From Sphingomonas sp. PAMC 26605 (GTDB taxonomy: Bacteria; Pseudomonadota; Alphaproteobacteria; Sphingomonadales; Sphingomonadaceae): a stretch of 64,000 nucleotides of DNA. The position numbers were made by a program, and so were the translations under genes. Shown here one piece after another: positions 1 to 8,651 of the stretch. A model generated the notes under the pieces. That model was not told the origin of the DNA, ran no database searches, and worked only from the letters and a program-made list of their open reading frames with translations. The DNA is taken from assembly GCF_000241485.1 (NCBI RefSeq), contig NZ_JH584241.1, positions 1,882,787 through 1,946,786 on the forward strand. Reading direction: 5' to 3'. The first letter of the stretch is position 1; each line of letters opens with the position of its first letter.

Positions 1-170
1 CCTCCCCTCCCTGAAAGGGAGGGGATCGAGGGGTGGGTCGGCCTCAATGGGAACGTCCGCCCGACTACGGGCCGACCCACCCCCAGCCCAGCGTCAGGTC
101 GGTCATCCCCCCGGGATGACTTGAACCATGCGGGGCATGGTTCACCTGACGCTCTTCCAGGGAGGGAGTC
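1..170. repeat. Composite palindromic repeat (type B carrying a nested module C)
   Basis: This gene-free stretch before prmA is filled by inverted repeats. The left part (1-43) has a CCCTCCCT...AGGGAGGG hairpin followed by GGGTGGGTCGGCC. The matching right part, GGCCGACCCACCCCC, starts near 70. The right terminal hairpin is interrupted at 90-153 by a second palindromic module and resumes as CTTCCAGGGAGGGAG. Related type B elements occur near 32015, 37296, 43615 and 58844. No ORF with a convincing family match lies here. The element may be cut off by the window edge. Confidence 0.8.
90..153. repeat. Module C, copy 1: perfect three-stem palindromic module
   Basis: The outer arms AGCGTCAGGT (90-99) and ACCTGACGCT (144-153) are perfect reverse complements. 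They enclose two further perfect hairpins: GTCATCCC/GGGATGAC with a CCC loop (102-120), and GAACCATGC/GCATGGTTC with a GGG loop (123-143). The predicted fold is a three-way junction. A second copy with the same architecture and compensatory changes lies inside shc at 37311-37374. The module interrupts the right terminal hairpin of the surrounding type B repeat, so it looks independently mobile. That mobility is inference. Confidence 0.85.
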
Positions 171-239
171 GCGTTGCGTAGGGCGCGCCCGACAATCGGG
201 CGCTTGCGCCGGGAGAGGGCGGCGGGCAGGACGCTGCGA

Positions 240-1172
240 ATGACCAGCTGGAAAGTGACGCTCCCCTGCACCCGCGCCGAGGCCGAGGCGATCGATGCCG
301 CCGATGATCTGGCCGAGGGCATGGTGCTGATGACCACCGAGCTCGAGGAGGACGATCGCGAGCATTGGCGGCTCGACGCCTATCTCGAAGCCGAACCGAC
401 GCCCGAGACGATCGCCGCGATCCGCGCACTCGCACCGAGTGCGGGCGAGGCCAGGCCCGAAATCGTGCAGCTCCCCGACGAGGATTGGGTGACGCGCAGC
501 CAGGACGGGCTCGAGCCGATCGCCGAAGGGCGCTTCCTCGTCCATACCAGCGCGCATCCGGTCGCCGCGCCCGAGGGGGGCCGCGCCTTCCTGATCGAGG
601 CGGGGCAGGCGTTCGGGACCGGGCATCATGCCACCACCTCGGGTTGTCTCGCGATGCTCGACCGGCTCGCCGAGCGGGCGTTCACGCGGATCATCGATAT
701 CGGGACGGGCACCGGGCTGCTCGCCTTCGCCGCGCAGCATCTGTGGCCGGCGGCAGAAATCGTCGCGACCGATATCGACCCGCGCGCGATCGTCGTCACG
801 CGCGAGAATGCCGCGCTCAACGGCCTCGACGGGATCGCGCTGATCGTCGCCGACGGTGCGCTCGACGATACGATCACCGCGCGTGCGCCGTACGATCTGG
901 TGATCGCCAACATCCTGGCAGGGCCGCTCGTGTCGATGGCGCCCGAACTCGCCGCGATCGCCGCGCCCGGCGCGACGATCGTGCTCGCCGGTCTGCTCGA
1001 GACGCAGCGCGGCGACGTCGTCGCGGCGTTTGCCGACTGTGGCTGCGCGCTTGCCGAAAGCGATCGGCGCGGCGACTGGACGATCCTGCGGCTGGTGGCG
1101 GGGGACGCACGCTACGTGCCGAGCCGGCCGATAGATCCGAAGGGGCGCGATGGCTGGGCGCTCGACCTCTAG
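240..1172 (+). CDS. prmA: Ribosomal protein L11 methyltransferase PrmA
   Basis: This is an S-adenosylmethionine-dependent methyltransferase that trimethylates ribosomal protein L11 in the cytoplasm. The 310-residue product has the family-typical motif GQAFGTGHH just before the Rossmann fold, SAM motif I as DIGTGTGLLA, the acidic motif ATDIDPRA, and the NILAGPL segment that corresponds to the catalytic NPF/NIL region of PrmA. The ATG at 240 is chosen because the protein then starts with MTSWKV, as the family does; the reading frame also extends upstream to 174 without homology. The 3' end overlaps the next gene by 23 bases, which suggests co-translation. Confidence 0.93.
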   Translation: MTSWKVTLPCTRAEAEAIDAADDLAEGMVLMTTELEEDDREHWRLDAYLEAEPTPETIAAIRALAPSAGEARPEIVQLPDEDWVTRSQDGLEPIAEGRFLVHTSAHPVAAPEGGRAFLIEAGQAFGTGHHATTSGCLAMLDRLAERAFTRIIDIGTGTGLLAFAAQHLWPAAEIVATDIDPRAIVVTRENAALNGLDGIALIVADGALDDTITARAPYDLVIANILAGPLVSMAPELAAIAAPGATIVLAGLLETQRGDVVAAFADCGCALAESDRRGDWTILRLVAGDARYVPSRPIDPKGRDGWALDL

Positions 1173-2679
1173 CCACCCGCACGAACCGCGCATCGCGCTG
1201 TGGCTCGGGGCAATGGCGCTGCTCGCGCTGCTGCCCTTCGCCGTGGCGCAGACTCCATCGATGACCGACTGGGCGGGGCATGTCGGGCGCTATCACGTGA
1301 TGCTCGCGGCCGGGCACTCGCCGTGGCTCAACCGGTTCTATGCGTTCGACTGGCATCTGGTCGGCAATCTCGGGGTCGATCTGCTCGTCTGGTGGATCGG
1401 CCCGTGGCTCGGCGTCGAGCGCGCTGCCTGGGCGATCGCCGCCTTGCTGCCGGTGCTGACGATCGCGGGGATCGCGGCGGTCGCGCGCGCCGCTTATGGG
1501 CGCGTCGGGCCCGGCGCGGTGATCGCCGGATGCTGCGTGTTCGGCAATGCGATGCTGTTCGGCTTCCTCAATTTCTGCCTCGCTCAGGCGCTCGCCTTGC
1601 TCGCCTTCGCGGCCTGGATCGCGCTGCGCGAGCGCACCTGGTGGGTACATCTCGCGCTGCTCGCGCCGATTGGGGTCGTCGTTTGGCTGGCGCATACGAT
1701 GGGATGGGGGGTGCTCGTCCTGCTCGCGATCGGCTTCGAACTCGAACGGCTATGGCGCCGCCGTGTGGCGCGGCTGCCCGCGCTCGGCGATGCCGCGCTG
1801 CGCGGGCTGGCGCTGGCACCGCCGCTCGTGCTGACGCTGCTGTGGCGCAGTGGCGGTGCGGGGGCGTCGTTCGGGTATGGCGCCGACCTGCTCCAGCGCA
1901 AGCTGATGAATTGGGTGGTCGTGCTCCGCGGTGGGTCGCCGCTGCTCGATATCGGCAGCGTGCTGTTGCTCGGCGCGCTCGTCGTGCTGCTCGCGTGGCG
2001 CGGAAAATGGCGAGTCGACTGGCGGATCGGCAATGGCGCGGTGCTGCTCGTGCTGGCGTGCCTGCTGATGCCCTCGACGGTGTTCAACAGCTGGGGCGCG
2101 GACGAGCGCCTCGCCCCGCTCGCAGTCCTGGTCGCGGCGTTGGCGCTTCGCTGGCGGGGAAGTGCGTTCGGCGCGGCGCGACTGGCGCTGCTCGCGACGC
2201 TGCTGTTCGCTGTCCGCATCGGCGTCATCGCGTGGGGCTGGCACGCACTCGACATGCAATATCGCTCGAACCTCGCCGCGCTCGACCTTGTGCCGCGCGG
2301 TAGCCGGATCGAGGCGATGGTGCTGACCAACGGCTGCCATGCCGGCTGGCGCAAGACCGCCTACCCGCATCTCCCCGCGCTCGCGATCGTGCGGCGCGAT
2401 GCGTTCGTCAACGCCGAATGGCCGATCGTCGGCGCGCCGTTGCTGCGCGTCACCTATCCGGTGCCCGATGCGCTGCGCTACGATCCGTCGCAGATGATCG
2501 ACGCGTTCGATTGCGCCGGGCGGCCGACCACCGCTGCGATCACTGCACGGTTGGCGCAGCTCAGCCCGCAAAAGTTCGACTTCGTCTGGGTGCTCGACAC
2601 GCATGGCCGAACCGACCTGTGGCCCGGCCATACCCCACTCTATCGCGATGCGAGCAGCGCGCTCTATCGGATGCGCTGA
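1150..2679 (+). CDS. Polytopic membrane protein, possible GT-C glycosyltransferase
   Basis: This 509-residue protein has about nine to ten hydrophobic segments spread over residues 12 to 385, followed by a soluble C-terminal region of about 110 residues. An early aspartate in the first extracytoplasmic loop (TDWAGH, after the first membrane segment) recalls the acidic motif of GT-C glycosyltransferases, and the TM-bundle plus soluble tail fits that fold, but no decisive motif is visible. It overlaps prmA by 23 bases and ends 2 bases before the convergent lptG stop. If it is a glycosyltransferase, its acceptor is unknown. I do not recognise the family with confidence. Confidence 0.7.
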   Translation: MAGRSTSSHPHEPRIALWLGAMALLALLPFAVAQTPSMTDWAGHVGRYHVMLAAGHSPWLNRFYAFDWHLVGNLGVDLLVWWIGPWLGVERAAWAIAALLPVLTIAGIAAVARAAYGRVGPGAVIAGCCVFGNAMLFGFLNFCLAQALALLAFAAWIALRERTWWVHLALLAPIGVVVWLAHTMGWGVLVLLAIGFELERLWRRRVARLPALGDAALRGLALAPPLVLTLLWRSGGAGASFGYGADLLQRKLMNWVVVLRGGSPLLDIGSVLLLGALVVLLAWRGKWRVDWRIGNGAVLLVLACLLMPSTVFNSWGADERLAPLAVLVAALALRWRGSAFGAARLALLATLLFAVRIGVIAWGWHALDMQYRSNLAALDLVPRGSRIEAMVLTNGCHAGWRKTAYPHLPALAIVRRDAFVNAEWPIVGAPLLRVTYPVPDALRYDPSQMIDAFDCAGRPTTAAITARLAQLSPQKFDFVWVLDTHGRTDLWPGHTPLYRDASSALYRMR

Positions 2680-2681
2680 GC

Positions 2682-3779
2682 CTATTCCTCGGTGCGGATC
2701 AGCACCGCTTCGCCGATCATCAGGAACAGCAGGAACGGCGCCCAGGCGGCGAGGAAGGGCGGGTAGGCGCCGAGATTGCCCATCGCCAGCGCGAAATTGT
2801 CGGCGACGAAGTAGAAGAAGCCGAGCATCATCCCGATCACCGCGCGGACGAACAATTTGCCCGAGCGCGCCAGCCCGAATGCCGCGACCGCGCCGAGCAG
2901 CGGCATCAGCATCGACGAGAGCGGGCCGGATAGCTTGTGCCACATCGCGCCCTCGAGCGCCTTGGTCGGACGGCCCCCCGCCTTAAGATCAGCGATCGCA
3001 GCGTGGAGCCCGCCGAACGACAGGCCGTTGGCGTCGATCGAGGCGAGCGTGAACTGGTCGGGCCGTACGTCGCGGCCGATGACGATCGAAGCGAAGTGCG
3101 TCAGCTTGCCGCTCGCGACGTCGAAGCGTGTCGCCGGACCGATCTTCCACCCTTGGGGATCGCGCACGCCGGTCTTGGCCGAGACGATCGCGATCAGGCT
3201 GCCGCCCTCGCGGTCGAACAGCGTGATCCCGCCGAGCTTGGCGGCGTCGCCGTGGCCGCGGACCTGTTCGACCTGGATCAGATCGTCGCCGTCGCGCACC
3301 CACACATTGGCGCGGTCGCCGCGGTCGATCGGCAGCGGGCCGTAATCGACCTTCTGCCACTGGTTGAGCGTCGCGGTCGCGCGGCTGACGATCCGGTCGT
3401 TGAAGCTGAACGAGATGATCGCGACGCCGAGGCTCGCGACGAGCAACGGCGCGAGGATCTGGTGCGCCGACAGGCCCGAGGCCTTGAGCGCGATGACCTC
3501 GCTGTTCTGGTTGAGCGTCGAGAGCGTGATGATCGTGCCGAGCAAGACCGAGAAGGGCAGGAAGGTCGCGATGATCTCGGGGATGCGCAGCGTCAGATAG
3601 CGCGTGATCTCGGCCTGGCCGTTACCGGCATAGGCGAGGATGTGCCCACTCTCGCTCAGCAGATCGAGCGCCTGGAGCACGAGCACGAACATCGCCAGCA
3701 CCGCGAAGGTGCGGATCAGGAACATCTTGCCCATGTAGAGCGAGACGGTGCGCGACGGGAACAGCTCGAACGAGATCAT
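2682..3779 (-). CDS. lptG: LPS export system permease LptG
   Basis: This is an inner-membrane permease of the LptB2FG ABC transporter, which extracts lipid from the inner membrane for export to the outer membrane. The 365-residue product begins MISFELFPSRTV, has a first transmembrane helix around residue 20, two more near residues 55-110, a periplasmic beta-jellyroll domain in the middle, and three C-terminal helices from about residue 270, the YjgP/YjgQ family layout. The ATG at 3779 is chosen over the longer frame because it makes an ATGA overlap with the lptF stop, showing translational coupling. Sphingomonads lack classical LPS, so the true cargo may be glycosphingolipid (inference). Confidence 0.92.
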   Translation of the reverse strand: MISFELFPSRTVSLYMGKMFLIRTFAVLAMFVLVLQALDLLSESGHILAYAGNGQAEITRYLTLRIPEIIATFLPFSVLLGTIITLSTLNQNSEVIALKASGLSAHQILAPLLVASLGVAIISFSFNDRIVSRATATLNQWQKVDYGPLPIDRGDRANVWVRDGDDLIQVEQVRGHGDAAKLGGITLFDREGGSLIAIVSAKTGVRDPQGWKIGPATRFDVASGKLTHFASIVIGRDVRPDQFTLASIDANGLSFGGLHAAIADLKAGGRPTKALEGAMWHKLSGPLSSMLMPLLGAVAAFGLARSGKLFVRAVIGMMLGFFYFVADNFALAMGNLGAYPPFLAAWAPFLLFLMIGEAVLIRTEE

Positions 3780-4975
3780 GCCTTGGCGCCCTTGTCGCGA
3801 CGGCCCGGGAGCAGCTTGCGGACGGCCTTGGCAAGCACCGAGAAGACCCGCTCGAGCGCGCCGATCGGCTGGCCGCCGGGGACATAGGCGATCGTGTAGA
3901 ACATCCACAGCGTAAGGCCCGCGAACACCGTGAACGGGATCCAGATCGCCATGACCGGATCGATCTTGCCCAGGCCGCCGACTGCCTGCGCATATTCGTT
4001 CACCTTGTGATAGGCGACGATCATGATGATCGCGAGGAACACGCCGAGCGCCGAGGTCGAGCGCTTGGGCGGGACGCCGAGCGCGAGCGCGAGCAAGGGC
4101 AGCAACAGGATCGACAGCACTTCGGCGGTACGGAAGTGGAAAGCGGCGCGGCTGGTGTCGCGCAGTTCCTTGTCGGCCTTGCGGTCGCTGCCGATGCGCG
4201 CGAGCTCGGGCAGCGTGCGCTCGAGATTCTCGCCGCCGCGAACGCGGAAATTCTCGGTCTTGGGCAGCGGGATCGGCAGGTCGTTGCTGCTGAAGCGCAG
4301 CACGCGCGGCGTCGCGACCTTGGCTTCGGTGCGCACCAGGGTGCCGTTGGTCAGGCGGAAGATGATCTCGTCGGGATTGTCGGTTGCGAAGAACTGGCCG
4401 TTTTCGGCGGTCACCGCGATCGAGCCGCCCTTATTGTCGTCCTTGCGCAGGAAGATGCCCGACAGCTTGCGGCCACTCTCATGGCTCTGCTCGATCCGGA
4501 GCGTCATGTCGTTGCCGAAATGGGTGAATTCGCCGACCTTGATCGAGGCGCCGAGCGCGCCGGTGCGCAGTTCGAAGCGCAGTTTTTCGTAATTGTACCG
4601 TGCGTCGGGCTGGACGAAGCCGACGATCGCAAAGTTGAGCAGGCAGAGCGCGACCGCGTACATATAGGGCACGCGTAGCATCCGCGTGTAGCTCATGCCG
4701 ACCGCGCGCATCACGTCGAGCTCGGACGAGGTCGCGAGCTTGCGAAACGCGAGCAGCGTGCCGAGCAGCAGCCCGACCGGGATGCCGAGCCCGAAATATT
4801 CGGGCAGCAGATTGGCGAGCATCCGCCACACCACGCTGACCGGCCCGCCCTCGGTCGCGACGAAATCGAACAGTCGCAGCATGCGGTCGAGCACGAGCAG
4901 CATCGCGAAGATGACCAGCGTCGAAAACAGCGGCACCGCGATCAATCGCGCGAGATAGCGGTCGATGGATTTCAT
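3776..4975 (-). CDS. lptF: LPS export system permease LptF
   Basis: This is the second YjgP/YjgQ-family permease, partner of LptG in the LptB2FG exporter of the inner membrane. The 399-residue protein shows helix 1 at about residues 12-32, helices around 55-80 and 100-120, a periplasmic domain of roughly 140 residues, and three C-terminal helices from about 285 to 370. The start ATG at 4975 gives MKSIDRYL, typical of the family. It lies upstream of lptG with a 4-base overlap. The histidine kinase gene upstream is 105 bases away on the same strand. The basic C-terminal tail (GRRDKGAKA) is cytoplasmic. Confidence 0.93.
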   Translation of the reverse strand: MKSIDRYLARLIAVPLFSTLVIFAMLLVLDRMLRLFDFVATEGGPVSVVWRMLANLLPEYFGLGIPVGLLLGTLLAFRKLATSSELDVMRAVGMSYTRMLRVPYMYAVALCLLNFAIVGFVQPDARYNYEKLRFELRTGALGASIKVGEFTHFGNDMTLRIEQSHESGRKLSGIFLRKDDNKGGSIAVTAENGQFFATDNPDEIIFRLTNGTLVRTEAKVATPRVLRFSSNDLPIPLPKTENFRVRGGENLERTLPELARIGSDRKADKELRDTSRAAFHFRTAEVLSILLLPLLALALGVPPKRSTSALGVFLAIIMIVAYHKVNEYAQAVGGLGKIDPVMAIWIPFTVFAGLTLWMFYTIAYVPGGQPIGALERVFSVLAKAVRKLLPGRRDKGAKA

Positions 4976-5080
4976 GAGCAGGGACGAAGGGCTTTGTGGC
5001 GAAGGGCTTTGGGCCGGAGGGAAGGGAACACCCGCATCGCGCGGCTATATCGAGGCGCGGAGGCCGCGTCAGCTACCAAA

Positions 5081-7030
5081 TCACTCCGCCGCGATACGGT
5101 CTGGCGCCGCCGTGCCGCGTGCGGAGATCGCCGCGGCGACCGCACGTTCGAGCGCGACGAGCGTGAACGGCTTGCGCAGCACGTGGTGGCCGCCAAACTC
5201 GGCCTCGCCGCCCGCCTCGCCGGCATAACCCGTGACGAACAGTACCGCGAGCGCGGGATGGAGCGGGAGCAAGGCGGCGACCATTTCGGGGCCGGTCTGC
5301 CCCGGCATCAACACGTCGGAGACGAGCAGATCGACATGCCCGACCTTGGCGAGCATGCCCGGTGCGGTCAGCGGATCATCGCACGCGATCGGGCGATGCC
5401 CGAGTTCGGCGAGCGCGCCCATCGTCGCGGCGAGCACGCGGGGGTCGTCCTCGACCACCAGAATGTCGAGTGCGGGCTGATCGACCGGCGTTTCGGGCGT
5501 GGCGTGCGCAAGCTGTGCGACGACCGGGTCGGCGTGATAGCGCGGCAGGTACATCGTCACGGTAGTCCCGTGGCCGACGACCGATTCGAGCCCGACCTGG
5601 CCATCGGCCTGGCGGACGAAGGCGAACACCTGGCTCAAGCCCAGCCCGGTGCCCTTGCCGGCGGGCTTGGTGGTGAAAAACGGTTCGAACACGCGCTCGA
5701 GCACGTCGGGGGTCATCCCGCAGCCGGTGTCGGCGACGCTCAGCGCGACGTATTCGCCTGCATGGCAGGTGCCGATCGCGCCCTCGACGAGCGTCACGCC
5801 GGCTGCCGTGATCGTCAGTCGGCCGCGTCCGTTCATCGCGTCGCGCGCGTTGACCGCGAGGTTGAGCACGGCGTTTTCGAGCTGGTGCCGGTCCGAGCGC
5901 ACCAGCCAAGCCGAATCCTGCGCGGCGTCGACCGCGACCGAGACGCCATCGCCGAGCGTGCGATCGAGCAGGTCCGACATGCCGCGCACCAAGGCGACGG
6001 GCTCGATCGGTTCGGTACGCAGCGCTTCCTCGCGCGAGAAAGCGAGCAATTGCCGCGTCAACGCGGCGGCGCGATTGGCGCCTTCGGTGGCATTGTCGAT
6101 ATGGCGCTGCGCGGCGATCGGGTCGGTCGCGAGTTGCCGTTTGGCGAGCTCGAGCCCGCCGAGCACTACCGCGAGCATATTGTTGAAATCGTGTGCGATG
6201 CCGCCGGTAAGCTGCCCCACCGCTTCCATCTTCTGGACCTGGCGCAGCTTGCTCTCCTGCGCGAGCAGCACTGCGGACGCGCGCTCGACCGCCGCCTCGA
6301 GCTCGATCGCGCGATCGCGCTCGGCATCGGCCTCGGCGCGCGCGACGGCGCGTTGGCCGAGCGCGGTCACGGTCAGCCACCCCAGAGCGACCGCGCCGAC
6401 CAGCAGCAGGATACCGAGCACCGACAGGGCGCTGGCCAGCCCGCTCGAGCGCGCGACCGAGCGCATCGCTTCGCCGGTACGATCGGCGAGCAGCGCGCGT
6501 TCCTGCGTCCCGATCTGGTCGAGCAGCGTGGCGATCTCGGTCAGCGAGGCCGACTGGCGCGCCTTGTAATAGAGCGGGATCGCCTGGCCGTTGCGCTTGT
6601 AGAAGGTGTTGAGCGCGATCGTCGACAGTTCGGTACCACGCGCATCGAACGCGCGGCGCAGCGGGCCGATCAGCGCCTGCTGCTCGCGATTGTCGCGCGT
6701 GATCTGGTCGAGCCGCGCGAGCTGCTGCCCCGCCAATTGCCAGTCGGCCGAATAGGTCTGGCCGAGATTGGTGTCGGCGCTGATCACGTAGCGCCCGAGC
6801 GAGGCCTCGGCCCGCGCGATAGTGCCCGATAGATTCGCCGAGAGGATCATCACCTCATAGCTGTGCGTCTGTAGCTTGAGCGCGCGGTCGCGCTGGCGGT
6901 TGGCCTCGCCGAGCGTCAGGATCAGCGCGACGAGCACGGCAACGCCGAGCGCCGCCAGCACGACGAGCGTGATGGTGCGCCAGATCGACCGTGCCAGATC
7001 GTCTCCTGCTTCGCCCGCTGTCCCGCTCAT
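5081..7030 (-). CDS. Hybrid sensor histidine kinase with CHASE3-like sensor and receiver domain
   Basis: This 649-residue inner-membrane sensor starts with a transmembrane helix at about 20-40, then a periplasmic region to about 200 that looks like CHASE3, then a second helix at about 200-222. A coiled coil leads to the phosphoacceptor box GGIAHDFNNML with H280. The ATPase domain has an N box (NLAVNARDAM, about 390-400), G1 (DTGCGM, about 434) and G2 (GKGTGLGL, about 458-465). A C-terminal receiver domain carries the acidic pair ED near 527-528, phosphoacceptor D572 and a conserved LRKPF lysine. No output domain follows, so the receiver either autoregulates or relays phosphate. The gene is 50 bases downstream of spt, and its signal is unknown. 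Confidence 0.9.
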   Translation of the reverse strand: MSGTAGEAGDDLARSIWRTITLVVLAALGVAVLVALILTLGEANRQRDRALKLQTHSYEVMILSANLSGTIARAEASLGRYVISADTNLGQTYSADWQLAGQQLARLDQITRDNREQQALIGPLRRAFDARGTELSTIALNTFYKRNGQAIPLYYKARQSASLTEIATLLDQIGTQERALLADRTGEAMRSVARSSGLASALSVLGILLLVGAVALGWLTVTALGQRAVARAEADAERDRAIELEAAVERASAVLLAQESKLRQVQKMEAVGQLTGGIAHDFNNMLAVVLGGLELAKRQLATDPIAAQRHIDNATEGANRAAALTRQLLAFSREEALRTEPIEPVALVRGMSDLLDRTLGDGVSVAVDAAQDSAWLVRSDRHQLENAVLNLAVNARDAMNGRGRLTITAAGVTLVEGAIGTCHAGEYVALSVADTGCGMTPDVLERVFEPFFTTKPAGKGTGLGLSQVFAFVRQADGQVGLESVVGHGTTVTMYLPRYHADPVVAQLAHATPETPVDQPALDILVVEDDPRVLAATMGALAELGHRPIACDDPLTAPGMLAKVGHVDLLVSDVLMPGQTGPEMVAALLPLHPALAVLFVTGYAGEAGGEAEFGGHHVLRKPFTLVALERAVAAAISARGTAAPDRIAAE

Positions 7031-7080
7031 CGCATCAGTCTAACCTGTGGCAAGACCCGTGGATAGGCTTGGGCGACGCT

Positions 7081-8343
7081 TCAGCCGATCACACCCAGGC
7101 TTCGGCCCGCTGCCTCGAACATTTCGAGCACGCGGGCGATCTGTTCGGGGGTATGTTCGGCGCAAAGCGAGCAGCGCAGCAGAAAGGTGCCCGCAGGGGT
7201 CGCGGGCGGGCGTGCCATGTTGACGTAGAGCCCACCGTCGAGCAGCGCCTGCCACATCGCGACCGCGCGTTCCTGATCATCGAGGATGATCGCAATGATC
7301 GCGCTGTCGGGATTCTCGGTGCCGAGCTGGAAGCCGAGTGCCTTGAGGCCGCCGTGCAGCGAGCGCGCATTGTCCCACAGCTGCGCGCGCTTCTGGTGCG
7401 CGTGCTTGAGCTTGCGGATCGAGGTTGCCGCCGTCGCGACGACCGAGGGCGGCAGCGAGGCGGTGAAGATGTAGGGGCGGCAGGCGAGGCGGATCGCCTC
7501 GAACTTGGGATGGTTCGACACGCAGAAGCCGCCGACGGTGCCGACCGACTTGGAGAAGGTGCCGATGATGAAATCGACATCGGCCTCGCAACCCTGGTCC
7601 TCGTACACGCCGCGGCCGTTGGGGCCGTAAAAGCCCATCGAATGCGCTTCGTCGCTCAGCACCATCGCGCCGTGCTTCTTGGCGACCGCGACCATCTCCT
7701 TGAGCGGGGCGATATCGCCGAGCATCGAATAGACGCCCTCGAGGATGACGAGCTTGCCGGCTTCCTTGGGCAGGCGGCCGAGGCGCTTGTCGAGATCGGC
7801 GACGTCGTTGTGGCGGAAGCGGACGATCTCGGCATTGCCCTGCTTGCAGCCGTCATAGATCGAGGCATGGCTGTCGGCGTCGAGGATGACGTACTCGCCC
7901 TTGCCGGCAAGCGTCGAGATCATCCCGAGATTGGCCATATAGCCGGTCGAGAAGACGATCGCGCCCGACACGTCGTAGAAATCGCGCAGCGCATCCTCGA
8001 CCTCGATATGGTCGCGGAAGGTGCCGTTGAGCATCCGGCTGCCGTTGGTGCCCGAGCCGAACTGGTCGAGCGCGTCCTTGCCCGCCTGGATCACGTCGGC
8101 GTCGAAGGTCATGCCCATGTAATTGTAGGTGCCGAGCAGGATCGTGTCCTTGCCGGCGATCACCGCTTCGGTCGGCGATTTGACCTGTTCCATCACGATC
8201 GCGAACGGATCGGTGACGCCGGTATCGATCAGCGCCTGGCGTTCGGCGATCAGCGCGTCGAACTTCGACATCAAGTCGCGCTCTGGTGCGACCTCCACGG
8301 GGTCGGCGGTCAGCTTTTCGGTGACGAGGCCGGCATCGCTCAT
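7081..8343 (-). CDS. spt: Serine palmitoyltransferase
   Basis: This PLP enzyme condenses L-serine with a fatty acyl thioester to 3-ketosphinganine, the first committed step of sphingolipid synthesis. It is soluble in bacteria. The 420-residue length equals that of the Sphingomonas paucimobilis enzyme, and the key residues fall at the known positions: H159 (DADSHAS) stacking on PLP, D231 and H234 (SDEAHSMG), and the Schiff-base lysine K265 (GTFSKSVG). It follows the acyl carrier protein gene by 4 bases, which fits acyl-ACP as the donor. It belongs to a cerR-acpR-spt minus-strand cluster. Confidence 0.97.
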   Translation of the reverse strand: MSDAGLVTEKLTADPVEVAPERDLMSKFDALIAERQALIDTGVTDPFAIVMEQVKSPTEAVIAGKDTILLGTYNYMGMTFDADVIQAGKDALDQFGSGTNGSRMLNGTFRDHIEVEDALRDFYDVSGAIVFSTGYMANLGMISTLAGKGEYVILDADSHASIYDGCKQGNAEIVRFRHNDVADLDKRLGRLPKEAGKLVILEGVYSMLGDIAPLKEMVAVAKKHGAMVLSDEAHSMGFYGPNGRGVYEDQGCEADVDFIIGTFSKSVGTVGGFCVSNHPKFEAIRLACRPYIFTASLPPSVVATAATSIRKLKHAHQKRAQLWDNARSLHGGLKALGFQLGTENPDSAIIAIILDDQERAVAMWQALLDGGLYVNMARPPATPAGTFLLRCSLCAEHTPEQIARVLEMFEAAGRSLGVIG

Positions 8344-8347
8344 CGGA

Positions 8348-8590
8348 TCAACCCTTCAGCTTGGCGACGGCGTCGACGAGCTGGCCGACGGTTTCGATCT
8401 CGGCCTGCATGTTCATCGTGATGATGATGTCGAATTCGTCCTCGATCGCCGCGACGAAATCCATGACCGTCAGGCTGTCCCATTCGAGATCGCCCTGGAA
8501 GGTCGTCGCGTCGCTCAGCGTCACGCCCTTTTTGTTGAAGGGTTCGATCTGTGCCGTGACGGTGTCGTAAATGGCCTGGCGGTCGCTCAT
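8348..8590 (-). CDS. acpR: Acyl carrier protein of the sphingolipid pathway
   Basis: This 80-residue carrier protein has the phosphopantetheine attachment motif WDSLTVMDF with S39 as the modified serine, and the usual three-helix length. It probably delivers the acyl chain to serine palmitoyltransferase, whose gene begins 4 bases downstream; such a dedicated ACP next to spt is known in Caulobacter and other sphingolipid producers. The ATG at 8590 is chosen because it gives the canonical short ACP; the frame continues upstream to 8695 without homology. It is not the housekeeping fatty-acid ACP, whose motif is normally DSLDTVEL. Confidence 0.92.
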   Translation of the reverse strand: MSDRQAIYDTVTAQIEPFNKKGVTLSDATTFQGDLEWDSLTVMDFVAAIEDEFDIIITMNMQAEIETVGQLVDAVAKLKG

Positions 8591-8651
8591 GGTCGGTCCT
8601 TGATCACTCTTGTCGTCGATGCCGCATAAATGCGGCAGCTTTGTAGCACGC